64,000 nucleotides of DNA from Oceanospirillaceae bacterium (GTDB lineage: Bacteria; Pseudomonadota; Gammaproteobacteria; Pseudomonadales; Balneatricaceae). The DNA lies in the NCBI GenBank assembly GCA_013215505.1, contig JABSQZ010000013.1, positions 1-64,000 on the forward strand, in the 5' to 3' direction. Positions 17,855 to 26,765 of the stretch are shown here, piece by piece. The notes beneath the pieces are model-generated. The model did no database searches. It was not told the origin of the DNA and saw only the letters and a program-made list of their open reading frames with translations. A program made the translations under genes and the position numbers. Numbering within the stretch: position 1 is the stretch's first letter; the number at the start of each line of letters is the position of its first letter.

Positions 17855-19438
17855 TTGCTCGTATCCTCTAATCTCAGTATCCAGTTTGGTGCAAAACCAT
17901 TATTCGAAAATGTTTCGGTTAAATTCGGCAGCGGAAACCGCTACGGTTTAATCGGCGCCAATGGCTGCGGTAAGTCAACCTTGATGAAAATCTTAGGGGG
18001 TGACTTAGAGCCATCCACCGGTAATGTATCCACTGATCCTTTGGAACGCGTTGGTAAGTTGGGGCAAGATCAGTTTGCCTTTGAACAATTCAACGTAATT
18101 GATACTGTGATCATGGGCGACAAAGCGCTGTGGACAGTCAAAGAAGAGCGCGACGCTATCTATGCTAACCCGGACATGACCGAAGAAGACGGTATCCGAG
18201 TAGCGGATTTGGAAGGCGAGTTTGCCGAACTGGATGGCTACACCGCGGAGTCTCGTGCCGGTGAATTGCTTTTAGGTGTCGGTATTCCCACTGCTCAGCA
18301 CTTTGGTCTGATGAGTGAAATAGCCCCAGGCTGGAAACTACGGGTATTACTGGCGCAAGTACTGTTTGCTGATCCGGATATTATGTTATTGGATGAGCCA
18401 ACCAACAACTTGGACATCAACACCATTCGCTGGCTGGAAAGCGTGCTGAATGAGCGCAACTGCACTATGGTGATCATCTCGCACGACAGACACTTCCTGA
18501 ACAGTGTCTGCACCCATATGGCAGATTTGGATTACGGCGAACTGCGCTTGTACCCAGGTAACTATGACGAATACATGACTGCCTCTACTATGCTTCAAGA
18601 GCAGTTACAGACTGACAACGCCAAGAAAAAAGCCCAGATTAATGAATTAAAGGCCTTCGTCAGCCGTTTCTCGGCCAACGCTTCCAAATCCAAACAGGCG
18701 ACATCACGCTCCAAACAGATAGACAAAATTCAGCTGGCAGAAATTAAACCCTCCAGCCGCCAGAACCCCTTTATTCGTTTCGAACAAGAGAAAAAGCTAC
18801 ACCGTTTAGCCCTAGAAGTTGAAGGGTTGGCTAAAAGCTACGACAAAGAGTTGTTCAGCAATTTGAACTTGATGATTGAAGTGGGCGAACGGGTGGCAAT
18901 TATCGGCCCCAACGGCGTAGGTAAAACTACTTTGTTAAGATGCCTGCAGGGTGATGTCGAGCCGAGCGCCGGTGACATTAAGTGGTCAGAAAACGCCGCT
19001 AAAGGTTATTATGCCCAAGACCATGCCAGTGATTTTGCCGAAGATAAACCGCTGTTAGAATGGATGGGGCAGTGGAGTCAGGAAGGCGATGACGAGCAAG
19101 TGATCCGCGGAACACTCGGCCGTTTGCTGTTTTCTCAGCAAGACATTCACAAATCGGTAAAAGTAATCTCCGGTGGTGAGCAGGGACGGATGTTGTTTGG
19201 TAAGTTAATGCTTAGCAAAAACAATGTACTGTTAATGGACGAACCCACTAACCATTTAGACATGGAGTCTATCGAGTCTCTAAACCTGGCGCTGGATAAC
19301 TACAAAGGCACTTTGATTTTTGTCAGCCATGACCGCGAGTTTGTCTCTTCACTGGCAACCCGTATACTTGAAATAACCGAGCAGGGCATCGTAGATTTTC
19401 GCGGCGGTTACGAAGAGTACTTGAAGAGCCAAGAGTGA
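17855..19438 (+). CDS. ybiT: ABC-F translation-associated ATPase YbiT
   Basis: A 527-residue soluble protein with two ABC ATPase domains and no membrane segment. The first Walker A is GANGCGKST (about 35-43), with the family-typical degenerate signature [17 protein letters not shown] and Walker [13 protein letters not shown]. The linker ([20 protein letters not shown]) is the P-site tRNA interaction motif region. The second domain has [25 protein letters not shown] and [12 protein letters not shown]. It matches enteric YbiT nearly block for block, including the [12 protein letters not shown] start, which requires the TTG codon at 17855. ABC-F proteins act on stalled or specialised ribosomes. 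It is followed 64 bp later by ylqF. Confidence 0.95.
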   Translation: MLVSSNLSIQFGAKPLFENVSVKFGSGNRYGLIGANGCGKSTLMKILGGDLEPSTGNVSTDPLERVGKLGQDQFAFEQFNVIDTVIMGDKALWTVKEERDAIYANPDMTEEDGIRVADLEGEFAELDGYTAESRAGELLLGVGIPTAQHFGLMSEIAPGWKLRVLLAQVLFADPDIMLLDEPTNNLDINTIRWLESVLNERNCTMVIISHDRHFLNSVCTHMADLDYGELRLYPGNYDEYMTASTMLQEQLQTDNAKKKAQINELKAFVSRFSANASKSKQATSRSKQIDKIQLAEIKPSSRQNPFIRFEQEKKLHRLALEVEGLAKSYDKELFSNLNLMIEVGERVAIIGPNGVGKTTLLRCLQGDVEPSAGDIKWSENAAKGYYAQDHASDFAEDKPLLEWMGQWSQEGDDEQVIRGTLGRLLFSQQDIHKSVKVISGGEQGRMLFGKLMLSKNNVLLMDEPTNHLDMESIESLNLALDNYKGTLIFVSHDREFVSSLATRILEITEQGIVDFRGGYEEYLKSQE

Positions 19439-19502
19439 TTCTGGCAAGTATCGGGTTGCAAGCACCGCTGCAACCTGAGCAGATAACCAATAGGAAAGTG
19501 AC

Positions 19503-20552
19503 ATGTCGATAAACTGGTTTCCAGGGCATATGAACAAAGCGCGCAAAGAGATTGCGCTGGCCATGGATGAAATAGACATGGTGATCGAAGTACTAGATGC
19601 GCGCCTGCCTATGTCCAGCCAAAATCCGATGATCAAAGATTTACGCGCCGGTACTCCGGTGCTTAAATTATTGAACAAGCAAGATCTGGCCGACCCTGAG
19701 ACAACCGCCCAGTGGGTTGAATACTTTAACGCCCAGGAGAATATCCAGGCGATTGCTATAGATTATGGTGACAAAAAACTGATTGCCAGAATCCCGGAAA
19801 TTGCCAAGAAAATGGCGCCTGCTCGCATCCTTAAAGAAAGGTCAGTACGGGTGATGATCATGGGCATCCCGAATGTGGGAAAGTCAACCATGATCAACTC
19901 ACTGATCGGGCGACGCATTGCCAAAGTGGGCAATGAGCCAGCGGTCACTAAAGCGCAAAAGCGCTACATTTTGAGCAACGGGTTAGTCTTGTCAGATACC
20001 CCGGGAATGCTGTGGCCGAAAATTGAAGATTATGATTCAGGCTACCGCCTGGCAACCAGCGGTGCGATTCGCGATACTGCATTAGAGTATCAAAGCGTGG
20101 CGCTTTACGCCGCCGCATTTATGCTTAAAAAGTATCCGCAGCGGCTGCTAGAAAGATACAAACTAAAAGAGCTGCCAACCACAGACACAGAAATGTTGAA
20201 AGTGATTGGCAGCAAGCGCGGCGGATTGCGCTCCGGTGGTAAAATTGACATGCACAAGGCCGCTGAAGTGATGATTCAGGATATCCGCGGCGGCAAGCTG
20301 GGGATGATCAGTTACGAGACTGTGGCCGAGTGGCAAGATAAGTTTGCCGAGGCCGAGCAACGAAAATTAGACCAACTGGCAGAGCTTGAAGTAGAGCGTG
20401 CTAAGCAAGATTTAATAGATCAGGAGCGGGCCAAGCGCGATGCGCAACGCCAGGCTTATAAACAGCAGAACGCAATCGACGATGCCCGTCGTGAGCGCGA
20501 AGAAAACGAAAAGAAAGCAGAATTTAGAGGTGACCAGCAATGTCACGATTGA
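19503..20552 (+). CDS. ylqF: Ribosome-biogenesis GTPase YlqF/RbgA-like
   Basis: A 349-residue circularly permuted GTPase. The G4 motif NKQD (about 58-61) precedes G1 GIPNVGKST (about 121-129) and G3 DTPG (about 166-169), the diagnostic order of YlqF/RbgA, and the N terminus INWFPGHMNKARKEI is the family signature. It assists late 50S assembly in species studied. The last ~65 residues are a highly charged, coiled-coil-like tail (EAEQRKLDQLAELEVERAKQ onward), longer than in Bacillus RbgA. The 3' end overlaps the next gene by 13 bp. Confidence 0.95.
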   Translation: MSINWFPGHMNKARKEIALAMDEIDMVIEVLDARLPMSSQNPMIKDLRAGTPVLKLLNKQDLADPETTAQWVEYFNAQENIQAIAIDYGDKKLIARIPEIAKKMAPARILKERSVRVMIMGIPNVGKSTMINSLIGRRIAKVGNEPAVTKAQKRYILSNGLVLSDTPGMLWPKIEDYDSGYRLATSGAIRDTALEYQSVALYAAAFMLKKYPQRLLERYKLKELPTTDTEMLKVIGSKRGGLRSGGKIDMHKAAEVMIQDIRGGKLGMISYETVAEWQDKFAEAEQRKLDQLAELEVERAKQDLIDQERAKRDAQRQAYKQQNAIDDARREREENEKKAEFRGDQQCHD

Positions 20553-20824
20553 AGAAAAAACGTACTGGTCTTATGACAGTGCTAGAGCGTAAACCCAGTA
20601 AAAAAGAGTTTTTAGAAGACCCGGACAGCAGAGAGAGCCGCAAGAAAAAGGCCATGGATGCAAAGAAAAAGCCTAAGTCTACTTTTGAAAAAAGTCGCAG
20701 CCAAGTGAAAGATAAAGCAGAGGCTGCTGCTAAATTAGTGCAAGTGCCCAATGGGCGTTTAGCGGCTAAAATCAAAGCGCAAGCTAAACAAAAGCAGAAA
20801 AAGCAACAGTCGGAAGAAAGTTAA
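20540..20824 (+). CDS. Small lysine-rich basic protein coupled to ylqF
   Basis: A 94-residue, strongly basic, low-complexity protein (SRESRKKKAMDAKKKPKS, KAQAKQKQKKQQ), with no signal peptide or membrane segment. Its ATG lies inside the end of ylqF, with a GAGGTGA ribosome site at about 20527, so it is translated with the GTPase. The charge profile and coupling suggest an RNA- or ribosome-associated protein, but I recognise no family. The frame is maintained to a clean stop at 20822-20824. Confidence 0.72.
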   Translation: MSRLKKKRTGLMTVLERKPSKKEFLEDPDSRESRKKKAMDAKKKPKSTFEKSRSQVKDKAEAAAKLVQVPNGRLAAKIKAQAKQKQKKQQSEES

Positions 20825-20853
20825 AACATTTGTACTGACAACAACAGGGCCGG

Positions 20854-21504
20854 ATGCACTTGAGTTTGCGACAGATAACTTCTCGGGCTGAAGTATTACA
20901 AGACCTGCAATTGTTAGTGCAAATAGACCAACGGCTAGCGCCTGTGTTGGCGGCAGTGGACGATGTGCCACTGCGCTTGCGCGCACCAGGGTTCGGCGGG
21001 CTGGCGCATATAGTGGTCGCCCAGCTTTTATCCGTGGCCAGTGCCAGGGCCATCTCCGACCGATTAAACACCTTAGTTTCCCCTTTATCTGCAGCTAATT
21101 TTCTATCTGTTGAGCCACAGTTGTTACTTGATTGCGGTTTGTCTAAGGCTAAATTGCGGACGTTAACGGCGGTTGCCCAGGCAGAAATGCAAGGGCAGTT
21201 ATGTTTTACTGACATTGGTAAGCAAGATCTCACTAAAGCCATCGCTGAGCTCTGTGAGATTAAAGGCATTGGCCCCTGGACCGCACAAGTCTATCTGCTG
21301 TTTTGCGCCGGGCACCCGGACATATTCCCGGCAGGGGATCTGGCACTACAAAAAGCCGTCCAGCATGCTTTGGATCTGACAGACAGACCCAGTGAGAAAC
21401 AACTGCGAGATATAGCATCCGCCTGGTCGCCCTATAGAGGCAGCGCCGCGCGCTTGATGTGGGCTTATTATGCGCAGCTGAAAAAACGTCAGGGCGTTAT
21501 TTAG
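20854..21504 (+). CDS. DNA-3-methyladenine glycosylase II-like (AlkA/HhH-GPD)
   Basis: A 216-residue HhH-GPD base-excision glycosylase. The helix-hairpin-helix is LCEIKGIGPWTAQVYLLFC, followed about 15 residues later by the catalytic-type Asp in FPAGDLALQKAV. No iron-sulfur cysteine cluster is present at the C terminus, as in AlkA/Mag and unlike EndoIII. It lacks the N-terminal beta domain of E. coli AlkA and is closer to short Mag1-like enzymes. It likely removes alkylated purines. The start is an ATG at 20854, 30 bp after the basic protein gene. Confidence 0.88.
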   Translation: MHLSLRQITSRAEVLQDLQLLVQIDQRLAPVLAAVDDVPLRLRAPGFGGLAHIVVAQLLSVASARAISDRLNTLVSPLSAANFLSVEPQLLLDCGLSKAKLRTLTAVAQAEMQGQLCFTDIGKQDLTKAIAELCEIKGIGPWTAQVYLLFCAGHPDIFPAGDLALQKAVQHALDLTDRPSEKQLRDIASAWSPYRGSAARLMWAYYAQLKKRQGVI

Positions 21505-21539
21505 CCTGAACTATTTAAAAAATTCATGAGTAAAGTTTG

Positions 21540-22736
21540 ATGACAAATTACGACGTTATTATTATCGGCGCCGGAGCTTCCGGGCTGTACTGCGCGATTA
21601 ACGCCGGTTACCGCGGTAAATCTGTGCTGGTGATAGAACACAGTAAAAGGGTGGGCCGTAAAATTTTAATGTCCGGAGGCGGGCGCTGTAATTTCACCAA
21701 TATTCATAATGGTCCAAAAAACTTTATCTCCAACAATGAACACTTCTGCAAATCGGCGCTGAGCCGCTTTAGTGTGCAGACCTTTGTTGAGCAAGTAGAG
21801 CGGCACGACATTGATTACCACGAGAAAACCTTAGGACAGCTGTTCTGTGATGACAGCGCCCGCAAAATACTTGGCATGTTAATGACCGAAATCGAGTGGG
21901 CGGGGGTGGAAGTACAAACATCTACTTCAGTTGAGCGTATCGAAAAAACCGAGCAGGGCTTTACTGTGCAAACCAGCAACTGCCAACTGACTGCCACTTC
22001 AGTAGTGATAGCCAGCGGCGGCTTGTCGATCCCCAATGGCGGCGCATCCCCGTTTGCCTACCAGATAGCCGAACAATTTGGCTTAACGGTAACGCCACTG
22101 CGCGCAGCCCTGGTGCCATTTACCTTGCCGCCAGAGAGCTTAAAGTTCCTAAAACCACTATCGGGTGTCTCGCATTTTGTCACAGTGACCACAGCAGATG
22201 GCACCGCCTTTACCGAGGCTATGTTATTTACTCACCGTGGCTTAAGCGGCCCGGTAATGTTACAGGCATCCACTTACTGGAACAGCGGCGAGAAAATCAG
22301 CATCAATCTGTTCCCCAACGATGATTGCCTGCAATGGCTGAAACAGCAGCGCGAGCAGAAAGCAAAATCCGAACTGCAGACCTTGCTTTCCCAGCATATG
22401 ACCAAGCGCTTAGCACAAACTTTAATCGAGTACTGGCAAGCCCACGGCGACAACTTACACGGCCCCATAGGGCAAATGAACAACGAAAAGCTCGAGAGCA
22501 TCGCTGAACTACTGACTAACTGGAAAATCCAGCCAGGCGGCACTGAGGGCTATCGTACCGCTGAAGTAACCTTAGGGGGCATCGACACTAGTCAGGTATC
22601 TTCGAAAACATTCGAGGCACTCACAGTACCCGGTTTGTTTTTTATCGGTGAGAGCTTAGATGTCACCGGTCATTTGGGGGGGCATAACTTCCAGTGGGCC
22701 TGGGCTTCAGGGTTTTGTGCAGCGGGGTATGTGTAA
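21540..22736 (+). CDS. HI0933/YhiN-family FAD-dependent oxidoreductase
   Basis: A 398-residue flavoprotein with N-terminal dinucleotide motif DVIIIGAGASGLYCAINAG, the family block GRKILMSGGGRCNFTN, ASGGLSIPNGGASPFAYQIA in the middle, and the C-terminal FAD-binding end FIGESLDVTGHLGGHNFQWA. All belong to the HI0933/YhiN family, whose reaction is not established. ATG 21540 is preferred to the in-frame TTG just before it. It is the last gene of the co-directional run ybiT-ylqF-basic protein-alkA-yhiN. Confidence 0.93.
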   Translation: MTNYDVIIIGAGASGLYCAINAGYRGKSVLVIEHSKRVGRKILMSGGGRCNFTNIHNGPKNFISNNEHFCKSALSRFSVQTFVEQVERHDIDYHEKTLGQLFCDDSARKILGMLMTEIEWAGVEVQTSTSVERIEKTEQGFTVQTSNCQLTATSVVIASGGLSIPNGGASPFAYQIAEQFGLTVTPLRAALVPFTLPPESLKFLKPLSGVSHFVTVTTADGTAFTEAMLFTHRGLSGPVMLQASTYWNSGEKISINLFPNDDCLQWLKQQREQKAKSELQTLLSQHMTKRLAQTLIEYWQAHGDNLHGPIGQMNNEKLESIAELLTNWKIQPGGTEGYRTAEVTLGGIDTSQVSSKTFEALTVPGLFFIGESLDVTGHLGGHNFQWAWASGFCAAGYV

Positions 22737-22827
22737 TAGGCAGGTGCTGAATTACTATTCAGGTGCACATGTGACATTTTTAAAAGATATTTAACTGATA
22801 TTTACGTATTAAGATCAAAGGGATTTA

Positions 22828-23150
22828 AGTGCAGTTTCGACTGCGTCGAGTTCATTTCTTTTGTGGTAAAAGAAACCGAACCAAAGCCGCTCTTTGCCAT
22901 CCATGGCACCGCTTAATACCGTTCATCCTGAACATAAAAAGCCACCCAATATTGCCGAAAGACTCCTCCGCTATTCACTAAATTGCCGGCCGTTCGCCAG
23001 GGACATCTCGGTAACTGCTCCCTGCGTTACTCTACCTCCTATATCCATATAGTCGCAGTCCCACTCACTCTTCGCGGCATCCTGCCGCTTCGCTTCGACA
23101 ATTTAGCTAACAGCTCCGGCGGCAATACCATGGGGTGTGGTTGCTCTGTA
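22828..23150. repeat. Non-coding repeat-like extragenic region
   Basis: About 320 bp with no coherent reading frame. It begins with a 34-bp sequence (22828-22862) that recurs inverted at 30484-30517, containing the dyad TTTCGACTGCGTCGAG. The remaining sequence (GAAACCGAACCAAAGCC, CACCCAATATTGCCGAAA) resembles a class of multi-copy extragenic sequence I associate with marine gammaproteobacterial genomes; that association is from memory. The remaining bases from 22737 show nothing. Confidence 0.5.
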
Positions 23151-23180
23151 GCTAGATGTGATGTGCGTGTATGTTTACTT

Positions 23181-23210
23181 TAAAAGACTCTAAAAGACTC
23201 TAAAAGACTC
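23181..23210. repeat. 10-bp tandem repeat (TAAAAGACTC x3)
   Basis: Three perfect 10-bp units followed by a partial TAAAA, about 60 bp before the IS110 remnant. Confidence 0.9.
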
Positions 23211-23261
23211 TAAAAATCAGAGGCAGTGGCTAAGTTCTGTGTTGTTTGTAGTGATTAATAG

Positions 23262-23563
23262 TGGATGATGGGATGGACGCTCCCCTCTACGGCGTCAATG
23301 CGCCAAACTAGTAGTCTAACCTTCTAGTTAACAAAAGGAGCGTCCACCATAAATATTATGCGATTGGTATTGATCTAGCAAAGAATATTTTTCAAGTCTG
23401 CGGTGTAAATCAACGGCTAAAATCGTTGTTTAATAAAAAAGTTAAACGTAAGGAGTTTTTAGCGTTTATGGCACTTCTGGAACCGACAGATGTTTATATG
23501 GAGGCCTGTTATTCATCTCATTACTGGTCTAGAAAGTTGAAAGAGATTGGTCACAACCCTTAA
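23262..23563 (+). mobile_element. IS110-family element, left-end remnant
   Basis: From 23351 an open frame encodes KYYAIGIDLAKNIFQVCGVN and ends MEACYSSHYWSRKLKEIGHN-P before a stop at 23561-23563. This is the N-terminal DEDD-type domain of an IS110 transposase: first Asp in GIDLAK, Glu in MEACYSSHYW. Only about 70 of ~340 residues remain. Where ATGAAATAT is expected the sequence reads ATAAATAT, so the start codon has apparently lost a G. Upstream lies a 9-bp inverted repeat GGACGCTCC (23275-23283) and GGAGCGTCC (23337-23345), consistent with the non-coding left end. The 3' part is deleted at the junction with recX. Confidence 0.85.
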
Positions 23564-23570
23564 TATTTCA

Positions 23571-24386
23571 TCAACCTTGCTCTAGTGACATGGCTTCTTT
23601 TATTTCATCACTAATGAAGCCTTTTCGTGATAAATAAGCATAGGCTTTTGACTTTTCTTTATAATCAGATAAGTCGTAGTTTTTTTTGGCTAATTGATCA
23701 CGACAGCTTCGATAAAAATCGATATCACCTGCAAGGCTTAGTTGGTATAGCGTTTCTTCAAATTTAGTGACGTCTATCAGGCGTTGCTTTAATTCACGAA
23801 GAATAAATGTTTGTCCTTTCCCTTTTCGATATAGCTTCATTATTTCAATTGTTAGATCTGCTTTTTCAGCTTTGATTTCTAACTTGGTTTGTAATGAATC
23901 ATGTGCAGGGTGTTGCAATAAAGCTTGATCTATTTCTTGGCGAGAAAATCCTCGGTTTGTCATTTGAGAGTAAATTTTTTCTTTACTAACTCCATCGAAG
24001 GTTACGTAGCGACTGAGTAGTTGATTGGTTGCCATTTCATTGAAATTAATATTCCCCTGTTCAATAACTTGCTCGAGTGCCGTTTCTATTTCACTGATAG
24101 AAATACCACGCATAGTTAATTTTCGGCGTATCGCTGTCTTGCCAATTTCGTTGTTAAATGCAGATTCGCAATAATGTAACGCAAATTCTAAGTCGTTTTT
24201 TAAATAACGATTGTCGATGAGTTGTGAAAGTACCTTTTCTATCCACTCAATATTATCTGTTTTACGTTCCAATTTGATACGTATTTCTGCAATCGTAAAG
24301 TCTTGTTGGCTGAGGTGCCAATAAGCACTATTGAATACATTGGTGATGCTTTTGGCTTGTTTAAGTGGCGGGCGTTGCATAGGCAA
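23571..24386 (-). CDS. RecX-family protein
   Basis: A 271-residue all-helical protein built of repeated three-helix RecX units: AYWHLSQQDFTIAEIRIKLE, then AIRRKLTMRGISISEIETAL, IYSQMTNRGFSRQEIDQAL and a final AYAYLSRKGFISDEIKEAM. RecX proteins modulate RecA filaments. Typical gammaproteobacterial RecX is about 150 residues, so this is a long form with extra repeats, and no recA lies beside it. It may be a RecX paralogue rather than the housekeeping regulator. The gene ends 7 bp from the IS110 remnant. Confidence 0.8.
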   Translation of the reverse strand: MPMQRPPLKQAKSITNVFNSAYWHLSQQDFTIAEIRIKLERKTDNIEWIEKVLSQLIDNRYLKNDLEFALHYCESAFNNEIGKTAIRRKLTMRGISISEIETALEQVIEQGNINFNEMATNQLLSRYVTFDGVSKEKIYSQMTNRGFSRQEIDQALLQHPAHDSLQTKLEIKAEKADLTIEIMKLYRKGKGQTFILRELKQRLIDVTKFEETLYQLSLAGDIDFYRSCRDQLAKKNYDLSDYKEKSKAYAYLSRKGFISDEIKEAMSLEQG

Positions 24387-24723
24387 GATCTTAATTTGAT
24401 TGTTAGCAGGGCTAGTGTAGCAGAACGCTAAGTGTATTAAATAGTTGCAATAATTTTAGGTAAAGAAAATTGCTCATAGGACAATAAAACAGGACAGTCA
24501 TCAGTTCTTCTATATAAATATCGAACAGAGGGTAAGCTGAATGTAGTTTATTTAGTTTTCAGCTAGTTCAGAGAAAGAAGTCCTGAGCAGGAGATTGCCC
24601 GTTCACAGCAGATCTGCTGTCAAGATCCCACTTACAAACACTTACCTCTGGGGAGTAATAATAGCTTCCCTTTGAGGTTTCGATCAAACGACGCAGCAAG
24701 ACTTTGAACCTCTCAGGCGATGG

Positions 24724-24921
24724 GTGCTTGGTCGGTGGGTAGAAAGAGAAGTATTATTTTGTATCGAGGTACGGGCACGGCTTGCGGTTACTTTTGTGCT
24801 ACATACATGGGGGTTAACTCATCATCCACATGTGCATGGCATTGTTCCAGACGGTGGACTCTCTTTGGACGGCGAACGCAGGGGCAGGTCTTTCCTTTTG
24901 CCTGTTATTTATACAGATTAA
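24724..24921 (+). mobile_element. IS91-family transposase remnant
   Basis: One frame of about 65 codons contains AVTFVLHTWGLTHHPHVHGI followed by VPDGGLSLDGER and FLLPVIY. This is the HUH-type metal-binding block (HHPHVH) and following PGGGLS segment of IS91 Y2 rolling-circle transposases. No catalytic tyrosine region or complete gene is present, and flanking frames are broken. It is a decayed internal fragment ending beside a copy of the dispersed 40-bp repeat at 24911. The surrounding gap 24387-24723 shows no other gene. Confidence 0.82.
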
Positions 24922-24949
24922 ATTTCCTTACGGGCAAACTTTATTGGCA
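24911..24949. repeat. Dispersed ~40-bp repeat, copy 1
   Basis: Contains TATACAGATTAAATTTCCTT and ACGGGCAAACTTTATTG. Related copies lie at 30613-30650, 34840-34877 and 59257-59295. Confidence 0.75.
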
Positions 24950-24986
24950 CAGAACATTTTCTATCGCTCAGTGCTGATTTTTAGGT

Positions 24987-25027
24987 CAATAAACGCAAAC
25001 ACAACCCCTATGTTTTTGCGTTTATTG
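24987..25027. other. 13-bp perfect inverted repeat
   Basis: CAATAAACGCAAA (24987-24999) and TTTGCGTTTATTG (25015-25027), loop 15 nt, 13 bp beyond the S4-protein stop codon. It could act as the 3' hairpin of that transcript, though no T-run follows. Confidence 0.6.
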
Positions 25028-25040
25028 AGTCGTATGTTTG

Positions 25041-25250
25041 CTAAACGACTTCGACTTTCTGCTCCATGAACTCTACTGTCATGCCGCTTTGTATTTTACA
25101 GCGCTTGCGAAGCTCTACCTTGCCATTAACCTTAACTTGGCCTTCGCCAATCAGTACTTTAGCTCGACCGCCACTCTCTACCCATGACTGTACTTTTAAC
25201 AGGTTGTTCAATTCAATAAATTCGCGACCATCTAACTTAAACTGTTCCAT
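25041..25250 (-). CDS. ybcJ: S4-domain RNA-binding protein (YbcJ-like)
   Basis: A 69-residue protein that is essentially one S4 RNA-binding fold: FIELNNLLKVQSWVESGGRA then KVLIGEGQVKVNGKVELRKR. The family is YbcJ/YaaA-type stand-alone S4 proteins, which bind structured RNA; the precise role is unknown. A start ATG at 25248-25250 with AAGAATA upstream gives the standard length. It is isolated, with IS debris downstream. Confidence 0.88.
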   Translation of the reverse strand: MEQFKLDGREFIELNNLLKVQSWVESGGRAKVLIGEGQVKVNGKVELRKRCKIQSGMTVEFMEQKVEVV

Positions 25251-25469
25251 ATTCTTATCCTATTCGTCTTTCTTAATTACGTGAGTTGCTGTCAACATCA
25301 ACGTTGGTGAACTGCAGCGCTTTATAACATTTATCTTTAACGCAGAAGGGCTGCCGAATTATACAGGGTGATCTTTGTTAAACGTAGTGAATACAGATAA
25401 GAGAATACAATAACAGAAGAAATAGCACTGCAGTTGTGCCTCTTTTTACACAAAAAGGACAGGCAGTAC

Positions 25470-25740
25470 GCCGAGCTATATCGGTATTAGATTAGAGGTG
25501 TAATTCCTCAGTGCGCTAAGGTTAGTGAACCGCCGAACCCCAGTCATGGGCTTTGCATCCTAAGGTGTTGAGTTAAGCGTTGACAGGGGAAACCATAGGC
25601 TGAGTATTGAGCTGCGAAATCGTCTTTAAGAGTGCTGACCTAATCGTCTGATAGGGAAGGCAATACAATCAATAGTCACGGAACTTGGGAGATCCCAAGG
25701 GCTGCTTATCGTGCAAACACCTTGTCGGTTATAAAAGTGC
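25470..25740 (+). ncRNA. Possible group II intron RNA fragment (tentative)
   Basis: No protein is encoded here, but phrases such as GTGCTGACCTAATCGTC and GATAGGGAAGGCAA, and a GTCACGGAACTTGGGAGATC stretch with a CTTGGG-AGAT-CCCAAG hairpin (about 25684-25699), resemble domain I sequence of bacterial group II introns as I remember it. No reverse transcriptase or domain V is visible. This is a weak call; a structural RNA search would settle it. The rest of 25251-25777 shows nothing. Confidence 0.25.
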
Positions 25741-25777
25741 CTGTAGTTTGATGGCTAACTTTCGCACCAGTAATTAA

Positions 25778-26554
25778 CTATCCAGATTGATTTTGTAAAC
25801 GTTGATGAATTGCGTCAAGTGCGCTATTTGTTTGCTCAAACCAGCCATTGTCAGTCAATTGCTGGAGTGATTGCTCATTGAGGCCGCCACTAGTGGCGGC
25901 CTCATCCATCATGGTATGTAAATCAGGCGCCGTTTCTTGGATCGCATTATCTGCCAGAGAATGATACAGAGCGCGCACATAATGGGCGGCAACAGGCTCC
26001 GCTATGCCTTTTTGTATTAACCAATCTTGCACTGTGGCTTGTAGCGCATAAAAAGGGGCTATTTGCGCACTGGCACAAGCAAAAATACGAAGCTGAGCTT
26101 CATCTTCAACAGCAAGAGCTGTGCCTATTTTCTGTAATAATTCCTGCATTAGTGGACTGTAAGGGGTATAACTTAAGGGGCCTATCTGACGGGCGGCAGG
26201 GGGTAATGGAATAGCTTTGTATAAAGTGACATCCGCTGGAATAAGTGCTCTGGCTTGATCCTGGGTTAAAGTAGCAACGCAATTAACTAAATGTTGACCA
26301 GAACGAAACTGTAATTGCTGTAACGTTTGTACAGCAACAGAAGGTGGCACTGTTAAGAAAATAACATCGGCTGTATCAATCACCGCTTGGTTAACTTGTG
26401 CAACTTCTACAGCACGATAAGTGTCAGCTAATCGTGTTGATCTCTCTACACTGCGAGGGGAGAGCCAAATACTTTTGACGGGTTGACTCGCAGTGCAAAA
26501 ACCTTGAATCATAGCCTCGGCGATCGCCCCGGTACCAATAAATCCTAAAATCAT
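25778..26554 (-). CDS. Pyrroline-5-carboxylate reductase-like NAD(P)-binding protein
   Basis: A 258-residue protein with an N-terminal Rossmann motif (LGFIGTGAIAEAMIQGF) and a ProC-type helical dimerisation domain, where MMDEAATSGGLNEQSLQQL occupies the position of the proline-loop motif TSPGGTT in ProC. The changed loop means the substrate may not be pyrroline-5-carboxylate. The VIFLTVPPSVAVQTLQQL segment is typical of the ProC/F420-dependent reductase superfamily. It is a single gene and no other proline biosynthesis genes lie beside it. Confidence 0.82.
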   Translation of the reverse strand: MILGFIGTGAIAEAMIQGFCTASQPVKSIWLSPRSVERSTRLADTYRAVEVAQVNQAVIDTADVIFLTVPPSVAVQTLQQLQFRSGQHLVNCVATLTQDQARALIPADVTLYKAIPLPPAARQIGPLSYTPYSPLMQELLQKIGTALAVEDEAQLRIFACASAQIAPFYALQATVQDWLIQKGIAEPVAAHYVRALYHSLADNAIQETAPDLHTMMDEAATSGGLNEQSLQQLTDNGWFEQTNSALDAIHQRLQNQSG

Positions 26555-26765
26555 AACAGTCCCTCTTGCTTGTTTTTATGAGTTTGTTTGCAAGTAGCCC
26601 GAATATTTCATACAACTGTGTGTCTAGAAAACGAGGTACTGACCAGTCCAGAACACGGGATATATATGGGCATTCAACGCACGTCAGTTATGAGTTCTTT
26701 GGCGCAGTGGTTTTAACTGTAATCTAATCAGCGATAGACCTTAACAACTTTCTCGGCCTAACACT

